Shown here piece by piece: positions 27,594 through 36,082 of a stretch of 64,000 nt of DNA; position 1 is the first letter of the stretch; each line of letters opens with the position of its first letter. Both the position numbers and the translations under genes were made by a program. The notes under the pieces were generated by a model. The model was not told the DNA's origin and made no database searches. It was given only the letters and a program-made list of their open reading frames with translations. Source of the DNA: Emcibacter sp. (GTDB lineage Bacteria > Pseudomonadota > Alphaproteobacteria > Sphingomonadales > Emcibacteraceae); contig NZ_OY776217.1 of NCBI RefSeq assembly GCF_963675455.1, positions 744,001-808,000 on the forward strand, given 5' to 3'.

Positions 27594-28193
27594 ATGAAGA
27601 ACTTTAGAGTTATTGCAAGTTTATTGGTCCCGGTCGGAATTATGCTTTCCGTTACCGGTGTCTTTCTGGCCACGCAATCTGAAAGTGAAGCTTCAATCAC
27701 CCCGGCTGTGGTGCAGCAAAGCACACTGAGCGTTACCAAGGCGGTAACCTCACAGGCCCCTCGTGATCTCTACAGCCAGCTCGATGAAATCAACATTCCT
27801 TCCGAAGAATTCCGCTGTCTGGCCCAGGGCATCTATTTTGAAGCCCGGAGCGAGCCCTATGAAGGACAGGTTGCTGTGGCTTATGTCATCATGAACCGGG
27901 TCAAGGACCGCCGCTATCCCGACAGTATCTGCGGCGTGGTTTTCCAGAATGAACATATGCGCAACATGTGCCAGTTTTCCTTTGCCTGTGACGGCCAGTC
28001 AGACAATCCTTATGAAATGACCTCCTGGAAAGTGGCTGTCCAGATCGCCCAGCGTGTTCTGACCAACACCTACAGCGATATCACGGCCCGCTCCACCCAT
28101 TATCATGCCGACTATGTCAAACCGCGGTGGGCCAGCCACCTGCGCCCGACCCTGCAGGTGGGCAAACATATCTTCTACCGGGAAGAGTCCTGA
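27594..28193 (+). CDS. Cell wall hydrolase, SleB/CwlJ-like (Hydrolase_2)
   Basis: A 199-residue exported protein. An N-terminal hydrophobic segment (about 7-27) acts as signal or anchor, a linker rich in Ser/Thr/Val follows, and the Hydrolase_2 domain spans about 70-195. The domain shows 'CLAQGIYFEARSEP', with the likely catalytic glutamate E83, then 'VAYVIMNRVKDRRYPDSICGVVFQ', 'CQFSFACDG' and 'ATHYHA'-like 'STHYHADYVKPRWA'. The family cleaves peptidoglycan glycan strands; in alphaproteobacteria it acts in growth or division, not spores. The start follows GGAGAG. A hairpin resembling a terminator follows at once. Confidence 0.88.
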   Translation: MKNFRVIASLLVPVGIMLSVTGVFLATQSESEASITPAVVQQSTLSVTKAVTSQAPRDLYSQLDEINIPSEEFRCLAQGIYFEARSEPYEGQVAVAYVIMNRVKDRRYPDSICGVVFQNEHMRNMCQFSFACDGQSDNPYEMTSWKVAVQIAQRVLTNTYSDITARSTHYHADYVKPRWASHLRPTLQVGKHIFYREES

Positions 28194-28195
28194 AC

Positions 28196-28219
28196 GGCGG
28201 CAGACCTGCGTCTGCTGCC
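28196..28219 (+). terminator. Probable terminator after the wall hydrolase
   Basis: A ten-base-pair stem (one G-U) around the loop CTGC begins three bases after the stop. The following TCTATCTTCCTTCT is pyrimidine-rich but not a pure T-run. Confidence 0.55.
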
Positions 28220-28341
28220 TCTATCTTCCTTCTGGTGCAGAAGTTGCTTGAAATTTTCCCAAGTTCGATTAATTTGACCTATGTCAATGTGAAGAGATTC
28301 GCAGGGCTGGTATAAGACTCAGTATTGGAGAAGGAAGAATA

Positions 28342-28551
28342 ATGACGAATATCCTTACGTTCGCTGGTAGCGCATTTCTGGCATTGGTTCTGCTGATTGC
28401 CATTTTGCTGACAGGTCCCGACCTGTTACTGCCGGCCACATTCATGATCGTCACGGTTTTTGTGGGCTGGTTATGTATTTATGTGGTGAGTGGCATTTTA
28501 AGCAGCCGCAGTAAGGCCGTCAAAGATTGGGAAGCCCGGCATCCCGAGTAA
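28342..28551 (+). CDS. Small membrane protein, 69 residues, unknown function
   Basis: Two hydrophobic helices (about 7-25 and 31-51) are followed by a short charged tail ('SSRSKAVKDWEARHPE'). The start at 28342 has a strong purine-rich ribosome site (GGAGAAGGAAGAAT), and two terminator-like hairpins follow, so the gene is very likely real. No family is recognised. Confidence 0.75.
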   Translation: MTNILTFAGSAFLALVLLIAILLTGPDLLLPATFMIVTVFVGWLCIYVVSGILSSRSKAVKDWEARHPE

Positions 28552-28576
28552 TTCCCTTTCCTCCACAGATACCCTG

Positions 28577-28600
28577 AGTACTTAAGCCCTGATAAGTACT
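28577..28600 (+). terminator. Upstream hairpin of a tandem terminator
   Basis: AGTACTTA / TAAGTACT, eight perfect base pairs with an eight-base loop, followed by TTTTA. It is weaker than the hairpin ten bases downstream. Confidence 0.5.
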
Positions 28601-28610
28601 TTTACTGAAG

Positions 28611-28633
28611 CGTCCTGTCCTTGTGACAGGACG
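28611..28633 (+). terminator. Rho-independent terminator after the 69-residue membrane protein
   Basis: CGTCCTGTC / GACAGGACG, nine perfect base pairs around a five-base loop, followed directly by eight T. Confidence 0.92.
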
Positions 28634-28833
28634 TTTTTTTTATTTCGCAATGTTCCGGTTTCAATTCTCAGGCTCTTCCGGTCTTTGTTTGAATTGCATC
28701 CAATATTAACCTTTTGTTAACCCTTTAAGCCCTAGCATGGTTGCAAGGAGTGGGCCTTCATGTCGCATATGTTTATCAATCATTTTGTCGTTACAAACAT
28801 GCTTTCCGGATGCCATATGCCGGAGAGCGGGAT

Positions 28834-29256
28834 ATGAGTTCCCCGCTGAACCCGATCTCACAGGCACAGGAAGCCATCAATAGTCTGTCAAATACCTACC
28901 TGGACTGGACCCGTAGCCAGTTAAAGGACATGTTCAATCTTATTGAAAGATATGAAGACGGACAGAAAAGCTTCAACGCCGCCATCCTTGAGCAACTCTT
29001 TGACCTGTCCCATAATATCAAGGGCATGGGCGGAAGTTTTGGTTATCATCTGATGACCGATGTGGGCGGATCGCTCTGTTCCTATCTGCACCGCATCGAG
29101 CAGCCGGAAGCCGCCAGTTTCAACGTGATCAATGCCCACATAAAGGCCATGGACCTGATTGTCAGCGACGATATCACCGGGTCCGGCGGACATGCCGGAC
29201 AAAAGCTGCTCAGCCAGCTCCATAATATGATTGAGAAATCCCTGACGGCGGCCTAG
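28834..29256 (+). CDS. Stand-alone Hpt (histidine phosphotransfer)-like protein
   Basis: A 140-residue all-helical protein. The segment 'LFDLSHNIKGMGGSFGYHLM' has the Hpt pattern (A/S)H-x-(I/L)KG, with the phospho-accepting histidine at H60, followed by a helix that packs as in Hpt bundles. It would relay phosphate between a hybrid kinase and a response regulator. The ATG at 28834 is preceded by GGAGAGCGG; earlier in-frame starts (TTG 28741, ATG 28810) give unlikely N-termini. Its stop overlaps the stop of the convergent degenerate HD-GYP sensor. Confidence 0.72.
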   Translation: MSSPLNPISQAQEAINSLSNTYLDWTRSQLKDMFNLIERYEDGQKSFNAAILEQLFDLSHNIKGMGGSFGYHLMTDVGGSLCSYLHRIEQPEAASFNVINAHIKAMDLIVSDDITGSGGHAGQKLLSQLHNMIEKSLTAA

Positions 29257-31367
29257 TCGTCTGCAAACGGCCCCTCATACACCCCGAAGCTCTGCCATTT
29301 ATCAATGCCCCCCCTGTTCTCAAGAAAATTCAGCAGGCTGGAAACAGGCCGGCGATCATAGATCTTCTCCGCATCGTTCATCAGAACAAGCGCGGACTCC
29401 TCCATATCCAGCCCCGGACGGTGGGCGCGTGAACTGACCATTGCCACAAAGGCATTGGCGACCGCGACAATACGGGCGGACAGCAGGATATCCTCGCCGG
29501 ACAGGCCCTTGGGTATGCCGGAACCATCCCAGTGCGCTCTGATCTGGCGCAGGGTTTCCACAACCGGGCCTTCAAAATCGAGCCCTTCCAGCATATCAGC
29601 ACTTTTCTGGATACTTTCCCGGACGGTCATCAGTTCGTCGGAAGACAGCTCACCCGGCCGGGTCAGTACCTCGCGTGGCACCAGAATCTTGCCCAAGTTC
29701 ATCAGGGCGCCGGCAATCTCCACCGTCTCGACGGTCACTTCATCACAGTTCATTTCGCGGGCAATGGTACCGGACACTTCCGCCACCCGGGCAGAATGAT
29801 TGGCGCTGAACGGGTCCCGGCTGTCGATGATCATGGTCAGGGTCTGAATCAGGTTCTTCAGCGCCTGTTCGCGCCGTTCCCGTTCCCGGACCAGCTGGGA
29901 CAGATCTTCCATCACCATCAGGACGCCCCGCTCCATCCCCACCTTCAGCGGCAGATAATCAGCCTTGAGGGTCACGCGCCCCTCGTCACGGGTGACAATG
30001 GTGGAAACCGCCCTGTCCTCGTCCAACACTTCCTGGCAATGGGCAGAGGCTTCCCGGGCCGCCGCCGGCTCCAGCATCTTTTTCAGGGACTGGCCGATGA
30101 TATCGTTGCGGTCCATTCCCAGTTCCTTCTCGGCCTGGCGGTTGGCAAAGGTGTAGTGGCCTTCATCATCCACCGCCGTGATTGAGGTCGGCTGGCTGTC
30201 GGTCACCACTTCCATGAAATGGCTGAGCTTTTCATATTTTCCGGCCAGAACGCGCTGCCGTTCGGCTGCCTGGCTGACCCGGACCGAGACACCGTGACGC
30301 CAGATCAGCAGGAGAAGAATGGTAACCGTCAGGATAATCAGACCGGAAATCCACAGGATATTTCGACGGCGCGTCTCCACGCGGCCAAGCACTTCGGTCG
30401 AATCCACGGTGCGCACCAGGTTCCAGTCCGTGCCGGAAATTTTGCGTCCGGTCACCAGAACCCGGTCCCCCTCATAATCCACCCGTTCGGCAAACAGGCC
30501 CGGATTTTCCAGAACAAAGGCTGCCGCCAGGGATGGGGTGGATTCATCCAGCAGGAAGGTCATGGGGGCATTGATGTCGCCGGACTTCATCATGATTGGC
30601 GACAGATATTCAACCACACCGGCACGCTCACGCACCAGGTATGTCTTCGCCGTCCGCGACATATCGCCGGGTTGGTTAAGTTTTTTATAGAAGCCCTGAT
30701 CAAGAAGGCGAATCCCCACCGCAAAGCCGATAGCTGTCGAATCTTCATCTTCCTGTACGCCGTAAACCGGCGCAACAAAGGCGATGACCGGCTGGCCGTT
30801 TTCCGCCGGGTAGGGACCGTAGACCAGCGGCCTGGTGCCGGCGCCGGCTTCCATGTAGGCCGCAACAGCCCGGGTCACCGACGGCATGTCAGAAGTGGAC
30901 ACCAGAATCTGGCCTTGGGCATTGGTCAGGGCAAGACCGGCCACTCGCGCCACTTCGATAGTGGCGCCAATGTCGCGACTGTCTTCCCCGCGCGGCGGCA
31001 CAAAACCGTTGCGAAGCGCATGGCCCTTCAACTGGTTCCCCAGATATTCCATCTGGGCAAGCTGATCATCCGTGCGCTTGCTCCGGTCTTCCGGCATATC
31101 CGCCACACCGGCAAGATATATCCTGAGAGCGGCATTTTCAGTGAGCTTTTCGAGGGAAGTCGTCTGCTCGGCAAGCCATTCTTCAATAGCCGCCTGACGG
31201 CCGGCCAGAATAACCGACATCTGGTTTTGCCAGATTAGCTGGTCCCTGTCTTTTTCCGCTTCGGCAAACCGGAAAGCGAAGACCATGGCAGCAACAGCAG
31301 CCGCCAACACCAGAAGGGAAACCGCTACCCCTGCACTCCTGACTTTCCAGAATGAATTTTCCGCCAT
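29253..31367 (-). CDS. Membrane sensor with extracytoplasmic dCache-like, PAS and degenerate HD-GYP domains
   Basis: 704 residues: TM1 at about 12-33, a large extracytoplasmic sensory region (about 40-330, dCache-like), TM2 at about 337-355, PAS at about 385-480 and an HD-GYP-type domain at about 505-690. Active HD-GYP domains degrade cyclic di-GMP with a metal centre. Here the first histidine is kept (H524), but the HD pair is Met-Asn (556-557, 'LMNLGK'), the HHE motif is Arg-Ala-His (610-612), and GYP reads Gly-Ile-Pro. The 'DGSG.P.GLSGEDI...ARI' frame remains. The protein is therefore probably not a phosphodiesterase but may still bind ligand or partners. It is divergent from the LapG-like protease gene. 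Confidence 0.82.
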   Translation of the reverse strand: MAENSFWKVRSAGVAVSLLVLAAAVAAMVFAFRFAEAEKDRDQLIWQNQMSVILAGRQAAIEEWLAEQTTSLEKLTENAALRIYLAGVADMPEDRSKRTDDQLAQMEYLGNQLKGHALRNGFVPPRGEDSRDIGATIEVARVAGLALTNAQGQILVSTSDMPSVTRAVAAYMEAGAGTRPLVYGPYPAENGQPVIAFVAPVYGVQEDEDSTAIGFAVGIRLLDQGFYKKLNQPGDMSRTAKTYLVRERAGVVEYLSPIMMKSGDINAPMTFLLDESTPSLAAAFVLENPGLFAERVDYEGDRVLVTGRKISGTDWNLVRTVDSTEVLGRVETRRRNILWISGLIILTVTILLLLIWRHGVSVRVSQAAERQRVLAGKYEKLSHFMEVVTDSQPTSITAVDDEGHYTFANRQAEKELGMDRNDIIGQSLKKMLEPAAAREASAHCQEVLDEDRAVSTIVTRDEGRVTLKADYLPLKVGMERGVLMVMEDLSQLVRERERREQALKNLIQTLTMIIDSRDPFSANHSARVAEVSGTIAREMNCDEVTVETVEIAGALMNLGKILVPREVLTRPGELSSDELMTVRESIQKSADMLEGLDFEGPVVETLRQIRAHWDGSGIPKGLSGEDILLSARIVAVANAFVAMVSSRAHRPGLDMEESALVLMNDAEKIYDRRPVSSLLNFLENRGGIDKWQSFGVYEGPFADD

Positions 31368-31511
31368 TTTTCCCGCTCTTTAAGATTTGGTAACCATAAA
31401 CTGATAATTTTCGATCTCAGGGCCCGTTCCTTGTCAATTATCAGCTATCACTGATGCAGGATGCAAGCCATTAATATTTAAAGTTTTTACCATAACAGGA
31501 TTAGTCCGACC

Positions 31512-32171
31512 ATGCGCCGGCGCAAGTTTTTTTTCACTTTTGTCTCTTTGTTTATATTTTTGCCTGCGACATTTCTGTCCACATCCCTCCAGGCCAGGGA
31601 AAACGGCCTTTTCGGTTCCCGGGAGATCATGAGCCGACAGCTCGCAGCCTTTAAAAAATGGAACGGCATGATTGAACGCCATGAAGCCGAAGTCGAGCCG
31701 GGCCGGAAGCGGAAGGGTCCTTGCCGGGTCACCATCAATTTTCGCTGCCCGGTCGATGAATGGAACGATCTGATCGCCGGACTGAAAAACAAGGACCTGT
31801 CGCTGCAACTGGACCAGATAAACCGGCATATGAACAAAGCGCCCTATATCACGGACATCATCAACTGGGGTGTCAAGGACTACTGGGCAACCCTGCGCCA
31901 GTTTTTCACCAAGGACGGGGACTGTGAAGATTATGCGATTGCCAAATATTACAGCCTCAAGGAACTTGGCGTTCCCGCCGAGAATATGCGGATCGTCGTC
32001 GTACAGGATACAAACCTGGATGTGGCCCATGCCGTACTGGTGGTCTTTGACAATGAAAAAACCTGGATTCTGGACAACCAGATACAATATGTCGTGCAGG
32101 AAAAAACCATCCTGCACTATAAGCCTCTCTATTCAATAAACGAAAAGGCCTGGTGGCTTCATCGTATGTAG
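31512..32171 (+). CDS. Periplasmic transglutaminase-like cysteine protease (BTLCP, LapG-like)
   Basis: A 219-residue protein with a signal peptide (about 1-28). The catalytic triad of the bacterial transglutaminase-like cysteine proteinase family is complete: C138 in 'GDCEDYAIAKY', H173 in 'VAHAVLVV' and D188 in 'WILDNQ'. LapG, the studied member, releases biofilm adhesins and is held inactive by the cyclic-di-GMP receptor LapD. No adhesin or LapD-like membrane receptor lies adjacent, but the next gene downstream encodes an EAL-like protein and the upstream divergent gene a degenerate HD-GYP sensor. The target is unknown. Confidence 0.88.
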   Translation: MRRRKFFFTFVSLFIFLPATFLSTSLQARENGLFGSREIMSRQLAAFKKWNGMIERHEAEVEPGRKRKGPCRVTINFRCPVDEWNDLIAGLKNKDLSLQLDQINRHMNKAPYITDIINWGVKDYWATLRQFFTKDGDCEDYAIAKYYSLKELGVPAENMRIVVVQDTNLDVAHAVLVVFDNEKTWILDNQIQYVVQEKTILHYKPLYSINEKAWWLHRM

Positions 32172-32244
32172 AATCATACGAAATTTTAACTAAATGCGAT
32201 ATATTCTGATCACAGTTTTAATCCAGAGCAGGTAATCCGGATAA

Positions 32245-33579
32245 ATGTTGCCCGAAAAGAGTACTGCATATGCGGAAAGCTCCGCCACGCCCTCCCAGGT
32301 GGACGAGCTGTTCCAGAAAACCCGGTCCTTGAGAAGACATCACAAGGACTACCGGGCAATACATCTGCAATTTTCCCTGCTGGACCGCATGCACAAGCAG
32401 CCGGTTCATCGCCGCAATATTGCCACCGCCTTCAATCCACTGATCCAGAAATACGACGGCCACCTGTACTGGAACGATAACTTCGATCTGTTTTTCCTGT
32501 GCAAGGATGCCCCGAGCAGTGTTCTCGACCGGGCTATCCTCGACGCCCGCCGGGCTGTCAAAAGCAGCCCGGTCCTGAAGGAATATCTGGATGCCGGGCG
32601 GGACACCGAACTTTGCGACTGGTTCAATCTTGAAGAGGATTTTGATAAATTTTTTGCCTTGGTCGAGCGTCTGCATAACGGAACCCCGGAAGAAGAAACA
32701 ACAAAACCGGCCGCTTCTCCTCTGAACAGCCTGCAGCAGATGGTAAAAAATCTGGCCCGGAAGGAAGAAAAGGATCCTCCGGCCGCAATGGCGCCGGCCA
32801 AACCAACCACGCGCCCCAAGTATGAAACCATCTTCAAACGCGAAGAAATACCGCCCATGGGACCGATGGAGCTGGATAAACTGGAGCGCAATCTCCAGAA
32901 TATCGAGATGGCCAGAATGATTTCCACCCAAGACGCCTGTGTCATTGTTGGCGATTCAAACCCCCAGACCGTCTTTACCGAGCTTTTTGTGTCGGTGGAG
33001 GAAATCAGCAAAAAGATCCTGCCGGGCTATAACCTGCTTGCCGATAAATGGTTGTTCCAGAGACTGACCCGTACTTTTGACACCAAACTCATGGGCCTGC
33101 TGACCGAAGGCTTCGGCGATCCCGCAGTGGTACGCAGCATTAACATCAATGTGGATACGGTCCTGTCGAAGGAATTTGACCGCTTTGTGGAGGCTTACAG
33201 AAAAATTACATCACAACCGCTGATTCTGGAAATGAAGCTGTTTGATGTTCTTTCCGACGTCAGCGCCTATTATGACGCCCAGAAAAAGCTTTCCGGATTT
33301 GCCTGGAAAATCTCCATCGACGCCATGGACCTGCAGTCCATCGGCATTCTGGACCGGCGCCTGCTGAACGTGGATTTTCTGAAAATTTACTGGCGCAAGT
33401 CCTATCCGCGTCTTCTGCAGGATCAGAACCGTCGCCAATTACTGGAAGCCCTGAAGAATCACGGCCACATGAGGATTATCCTGTGCCATTGCGACAGCAA
33501 GGAAGCTGTCCGCTTCGGTCAGGAGATCGGTATCCACATGTTCCAGGGACATCACGTTGACAGGTTACTGGGCAAATAA
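32245..33579 (+). CDS. Degenerate EAL-domain protein
   Basis: A 444-residue soluble protein. The N-terminal region (about 20-140) is of uncertain fold, a Pro/Ala/Lys linker spans about 150-190, and the C-terminal half (about 230-444) follows the EAL phosphodiesterase fold. 'TELFVS' (E246) sits at the EAL position, 'SININV' (N300/N302) at the NxS strand, 'LILEMKL' (E329) at LEITE, 'SIDAMD' (D359) at DDFG, 'VDFLKIYW' (K380) at the lysine and 'MFQGHH' (Q434) at QGY. The second aspartate and the AEGVE glutamate are missing, so catalysis is unlikely. It lies 73 bases after the LapG-like gene and is probably co-transcribed with it. Confidence 0.7.
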   Translation: MLPEKSTAYAESSATPSQVDELFQKTRSLRRHHKDYRAIHLQFSLLDRMHKQPVHRRNIATAFNPLIQKYDGHLYWNDNFDLFFLCKDAPSSVLDRAILDARRAVKSSPVLKEYLDAGRDTELCDWFNLEEDFDKFFALVERLHNGTPEEETTKPAASPLNSLQQMVKNLARKEEKDPPAAMAPAKPTTRPKYETIFKREEIPPMGPMELDKLERNLQNIEMARMISTQDACVIVGDSNPQTVFTELFVSVEEISKKILPGYNLLADKWLFQRLTRTFDTKLMGLLTEGFGDPAVVRSININVDTVLSKEFDRFVEAYRKITSQPLILEMKLFDVLSDVSAYYDAQKKLSGFAWKISIDAMDLQSIGILDRRLLNVDFLKIYWRKSYPRLLQDQNRRQLLEALKNHGHMRIILCHCDSKEAVRFGQEIGIHMFQGHHVDRLLGK

Positions 33580-33580
33580 C

Positions 33581-34162
33581 CTAATAGTCTGCACCAGCCT
33601 CTTCAAGCCGGCGGATAATATTCTGCCGCCTCATATCCTTTGCGTGCTGTAACGCGGTTCGTCCGGAATAATCCTCAATCATCAGATCGGCATCATTTTC
33701 CAGCAGCAGCTCGACAACGGGTACCGCATTGGCGCGCACAGCCTTCATCAGCGCCGTCTCGCCATTTTTATCTCCGAGGTCAATGCCGGCGCCATATTCA
33801 AGCAACTGGGCAACTGTTGTTTCGTCCCGCTGGCGGGCTGCGATCATCAACGGCGTTTCCCCGGTCTTGTCCAGATCTAGGTCCGGTTTGGCGCCGCTCT
33901 GCAAAAGATAGCTGACCAGGGCCGTGTCCTTGCTGGTTACCGCAATGATCAGGGGGGTGGAACCGTCATCATAGTCGCGGGTATTCACATTGACCCCTTT
34001 TTCGATCAGCATTTTGACTTCGCGATAGTTCTGTTCCTTGACCGCCTTGAGAAAATTATAGGCATCCGAATAGGCCGCGGCAGACTGGGGGAACAGACAG
34101 CTCACGGACAGCATCAGCCAGATCCCGGTTACAAGTGCGGTCCAATTCCTTCGTACAGTCAT
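33581..34162 (-). CDS. Exported ankyrin-repeat protein
   Basis: 193 residues from the ATG at 34162 (GGCTGGAG upstream). A signal peptide ('ALVTGIWLMLSVSCLFPQSAAA') is followed by about five ankyrin repeats, with repeated 'GETPLMIAARQRDETTVAQLLEYGA'-type units in pieces. It would be a periplasmic protein-binding scaffold of unknown partner. An alternative signal with a lipobox-like cysteine ('LSVSC') could make it a lipoprotein. The frame may also start at 34186. It converges with the EAL-like gene, leaving one base between stops. Confidence 0.85.
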   Translation of the reverse strand: MTVRRNWTALVTGIWLMLSVSCLFPQSAAAYSDAYNFLKAVKEQNYREVKMLIEKGVNVNTRDYDDGSTPLIIAVTSKDTALVSYLLQSGAKPDLDLDKTGETPLMIAARQRDETTVAQLLEYGAGIDLGDKNGETALMKAVRANAVPVVELLLENDADLMIEDYSGRTALQHAKDMRRQNIIRRLEEAGADY

Positions 34163-34247
34163 TCGAAACTCCAGCCTTCCATTCATCCCGTTCCCACTCT
34201 ATATAGATACATGTGTAGAATATTTGAAGGCAAAAGAAAACACAGCC

Positions 34248-34889
34248 ATGGTAAAAAGACAGACTCCCGGCTCCCCGGAGCGAAAATTTTCCCTGCCCCT
34301 CGGGCTTATAGCGGCTATTGTCCTCGCCACGGTAACGGCAATCTGGCTGATTTCCGTCATGGCCGGCCGGCCGCCGGCAAACACGGCGCAGGAAAATGCC
34401 AGAGCCCTGATCGGCGGCCCCTTCACCCTGATCGCAGAAGACAACCGGACAGTAACGGAAAAGGACTTCGCCGGAAAATATATGCTGATCTATTTCGGCT
34501 ATACCTTTTGCCCGGATGTCTGTCCGACAGAACTGCAGACCATGTCAACGGCACTGGACATGATCCCGCAGGACAAGCTGGATAAAATCGCCCCGCTTTT
34601 TGTCACCGTGGATCCCGAACGGGATACCGCGCCGGTGATGAAACAATATGTCGCCCTTTTTCACGACCGGCTGATCGGCCTGACCGGAACGATTGAGCAG
34701 ATTAATGACATGAAAAAGACCTACAGGGTTTTTGCTGAAAAAACAGAGGATACCGGCGCTTCGGACTATCTTGTGGATCATACCTCGATCATTTACCTGA
34801 TGGACGGCAATGGCGAATATCTCAGCCATTTCAGTTATGGCACCACACCGGAGGAAATGGCCGAGAAACTGACAAGGCTGATTCCCTAG
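34248..34889 (+). CDS. SCO1/SenC/PrrC family copper chaperone
   Basis: A 213-residue protein with an N-terminal membrane anchor (about 17-38) and a periplasmic thioredoxin-like domain. The copper site is C88 and C92 in 'TFCPDVCPTEL' and H178 in 'LVDHTS', all three ligands present. SCO proteins deliver copper to the CuA centre of cytochrome c oxidase or act as thiol reductants. The ATG at 34248 is preferred over a TTG at 34224; neither has a strong ribosome site. It is followed seven bases later by the YcgN-like gene. Confidence 0.92.
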   Translation: MVKRQTPGSPERKFSLPLGLIAAIVLATVTAIWLISVMAGRPPANTAQENARALIGGPFTLIAEDNRTVTEKDFAGKYMLIYFGYTFCPDVCPTELQTMSTALDMIPQDKLDKIAPLFVTVDPERDTAPVMKQYVALFHDRLIGLTGTIEQINDMKKTYRVFAEKTEDTGASDYLVDHTSIIYLMDGNGEYLSHFSYGTTPEEMAEKLTRLIP

Positions 34890-34896
34890 GACGAAT

Positions 34897-35370
34897 ATGG
34901 CGGCTGATATAAAAAACGCCCCTTTCTGGCAGACCAAAACACTGGCCGAAATGGACCGTGACGAATGGGAAAGCCTGTGCGACGGCTGCGGCCTGTGCTG
35001 CCTGCACAAACTGGAAGATGAAGACAGCGGTGAAATTGCCTATACCAACGTGGCCTGTCGGCTCCTGGACCATGAAAGCTGCCGGTGCATGAACTATTCC
35101 ATACGCGAGATCCTTATCCCTGACTGTGTGGTCCTCAGCCCGGATCAGGTTGCCGAGTTTAACTGGCTGCCGCCGACCTGCGCCTATCGGCTTGTTTCCG
35201 AAGGCCGCGAGCTGTTTCCCTGGCATCCCCTGGTTTCCGGCGACAGGAATTCCGTGCATACCGCCGGTATCTCCGTCCGCGGCAAGGCTGTTCACGAACG
35301 GGACGCCCTCGACCTGGAAGACCATATCATTGACTGGAACATTCTGGATAGCGCCGATGAAAGCAAGTGA
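34897..35370 (+). CDS. YcgN/UPF0260 family cysteine-cluster protein
   Basis: A 157-residue cytoplasmic protein. The conserved cysteines in 'CDGCGLCCLHKLED' (starting near residue 28) and 'CRLLDHESCRCMNY' match the CxxCxxCC (YkgJ-like) zinc or iron-sulfur-binding cluster of UPF0260. Its biochemical role is unknown. AGGA stands five bases before the ATG. The 3' end overlaps the next gene. Confidence 0.92.
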   Translation: MAADIKNAPFWQTKTLAEMDRDEWESLCDGCGLCCLHKLEDEDSGEIAYTNVACRLLDHESCRCMNYSIREILIPDCVVLSPDQVAEFNWLPPTCAYRLVSEGRELFPWHPLVSGDRNSVHTAGISVRGKAVHERDALDLEDHIIDWNILDSADESK

Positions 35371-36082
35371 CCAGACACTGCCGCTGCAGAACGGGGAAAC
35401 GCTCGACATTCTGTTCCGGTCCCATCCCCGGGCCCGGCGTCTCAAGTTGCGTTACGATTCCGTCCGCAGGGCGGCTGTTGTCACCCTGCCGCCTGGTGTT
35501 TCTGAAAAATCAGGCCTCGATTTTGCCCGCAGAAACAGCGACTGGCTCCAGGAACAGCAGAAGGCCTTTGCCGGTCAGGAATTCCTGTCACCCGACAACT
35601 TTATATCCTTCCTCGGCCATGACCATCTGATTTTACACCAGCCGGACGATGCCGGCCGGGTCCGGCGGGAAGACGGCCGGATCATTGTCGGCGGACCTGC
35701 CGGGGGCTTTGAAGTCCGGCTGCTGAACTGGCTGAAAAAGCAGGCCCGGATACGGCTCGAACAGGCCGTTGAAGAAAAAACCGGCCTTCTGGGTGTCACC
35801 TGTCACAAAATCCGTATTGGCGATCCGGGCAGTCGCTGGGGCAGTTGTTCATCACGAAAGACACTGTCCTTTTCCTGGCGCCTGATCATGACACCGGCGA
35901 CAGTCTTTGACTATGTGGTTGCCCATGAAGTGGCCCACCTCAGGGAAATGAACCACAGTCCTGCCTTCTGGCGGGAAGTTGACAGGCTGGTCGACCACGC
36001 CACAATATCCCGGCGCTGGCTGAGACAGCACGGTCCGCAACTCATGGCCCTGCAGATTTGCGGAAAATCACCTGCCGACTAG
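35357..36082 (+). CDS. YgjP-like zinc metallopeptidase-domain protein (DUF45)
   Basis: 241 residues from the ATG at 35357, which overlaps the previous gene by 14 bases. The zinc motif HEVAH (190-194), with a third ligand H200 in 'REMNHSPAFW', and the block 'RWGSCSSRKTLSFSWRLIM' (in part) are diagnostic of the YgjP/DUF45 (M48-like) family. Proteolytic activity has not been generally shown. A longer frame reading back to 35126 lies over the YcgN-like gene and is not used. Its end overlaps the convergent MaoC gene by four bases. Confidence 0.9.
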   Translation: MKASDQTLPLQNGETLDILFRSHPRARRLKLRYDSVRRAAVVTLPPGVSEKSGLDFARRNSDWLQEQQKAFAGQEFLSPDNFISFLGHDHLILHQPDDAGRVRREDGRIIVGGPAGGFEVRLLNWLKKQARIRLEQAVEEKTGLLGVTCHKIRIGDPGSRWGSCSSRKTLSFSWRLIMTPATVFDYVVAHEVAHLREMNHSPAFWREVDRLVDHATISRRWLRQHGPQLMALQICGKSPAD

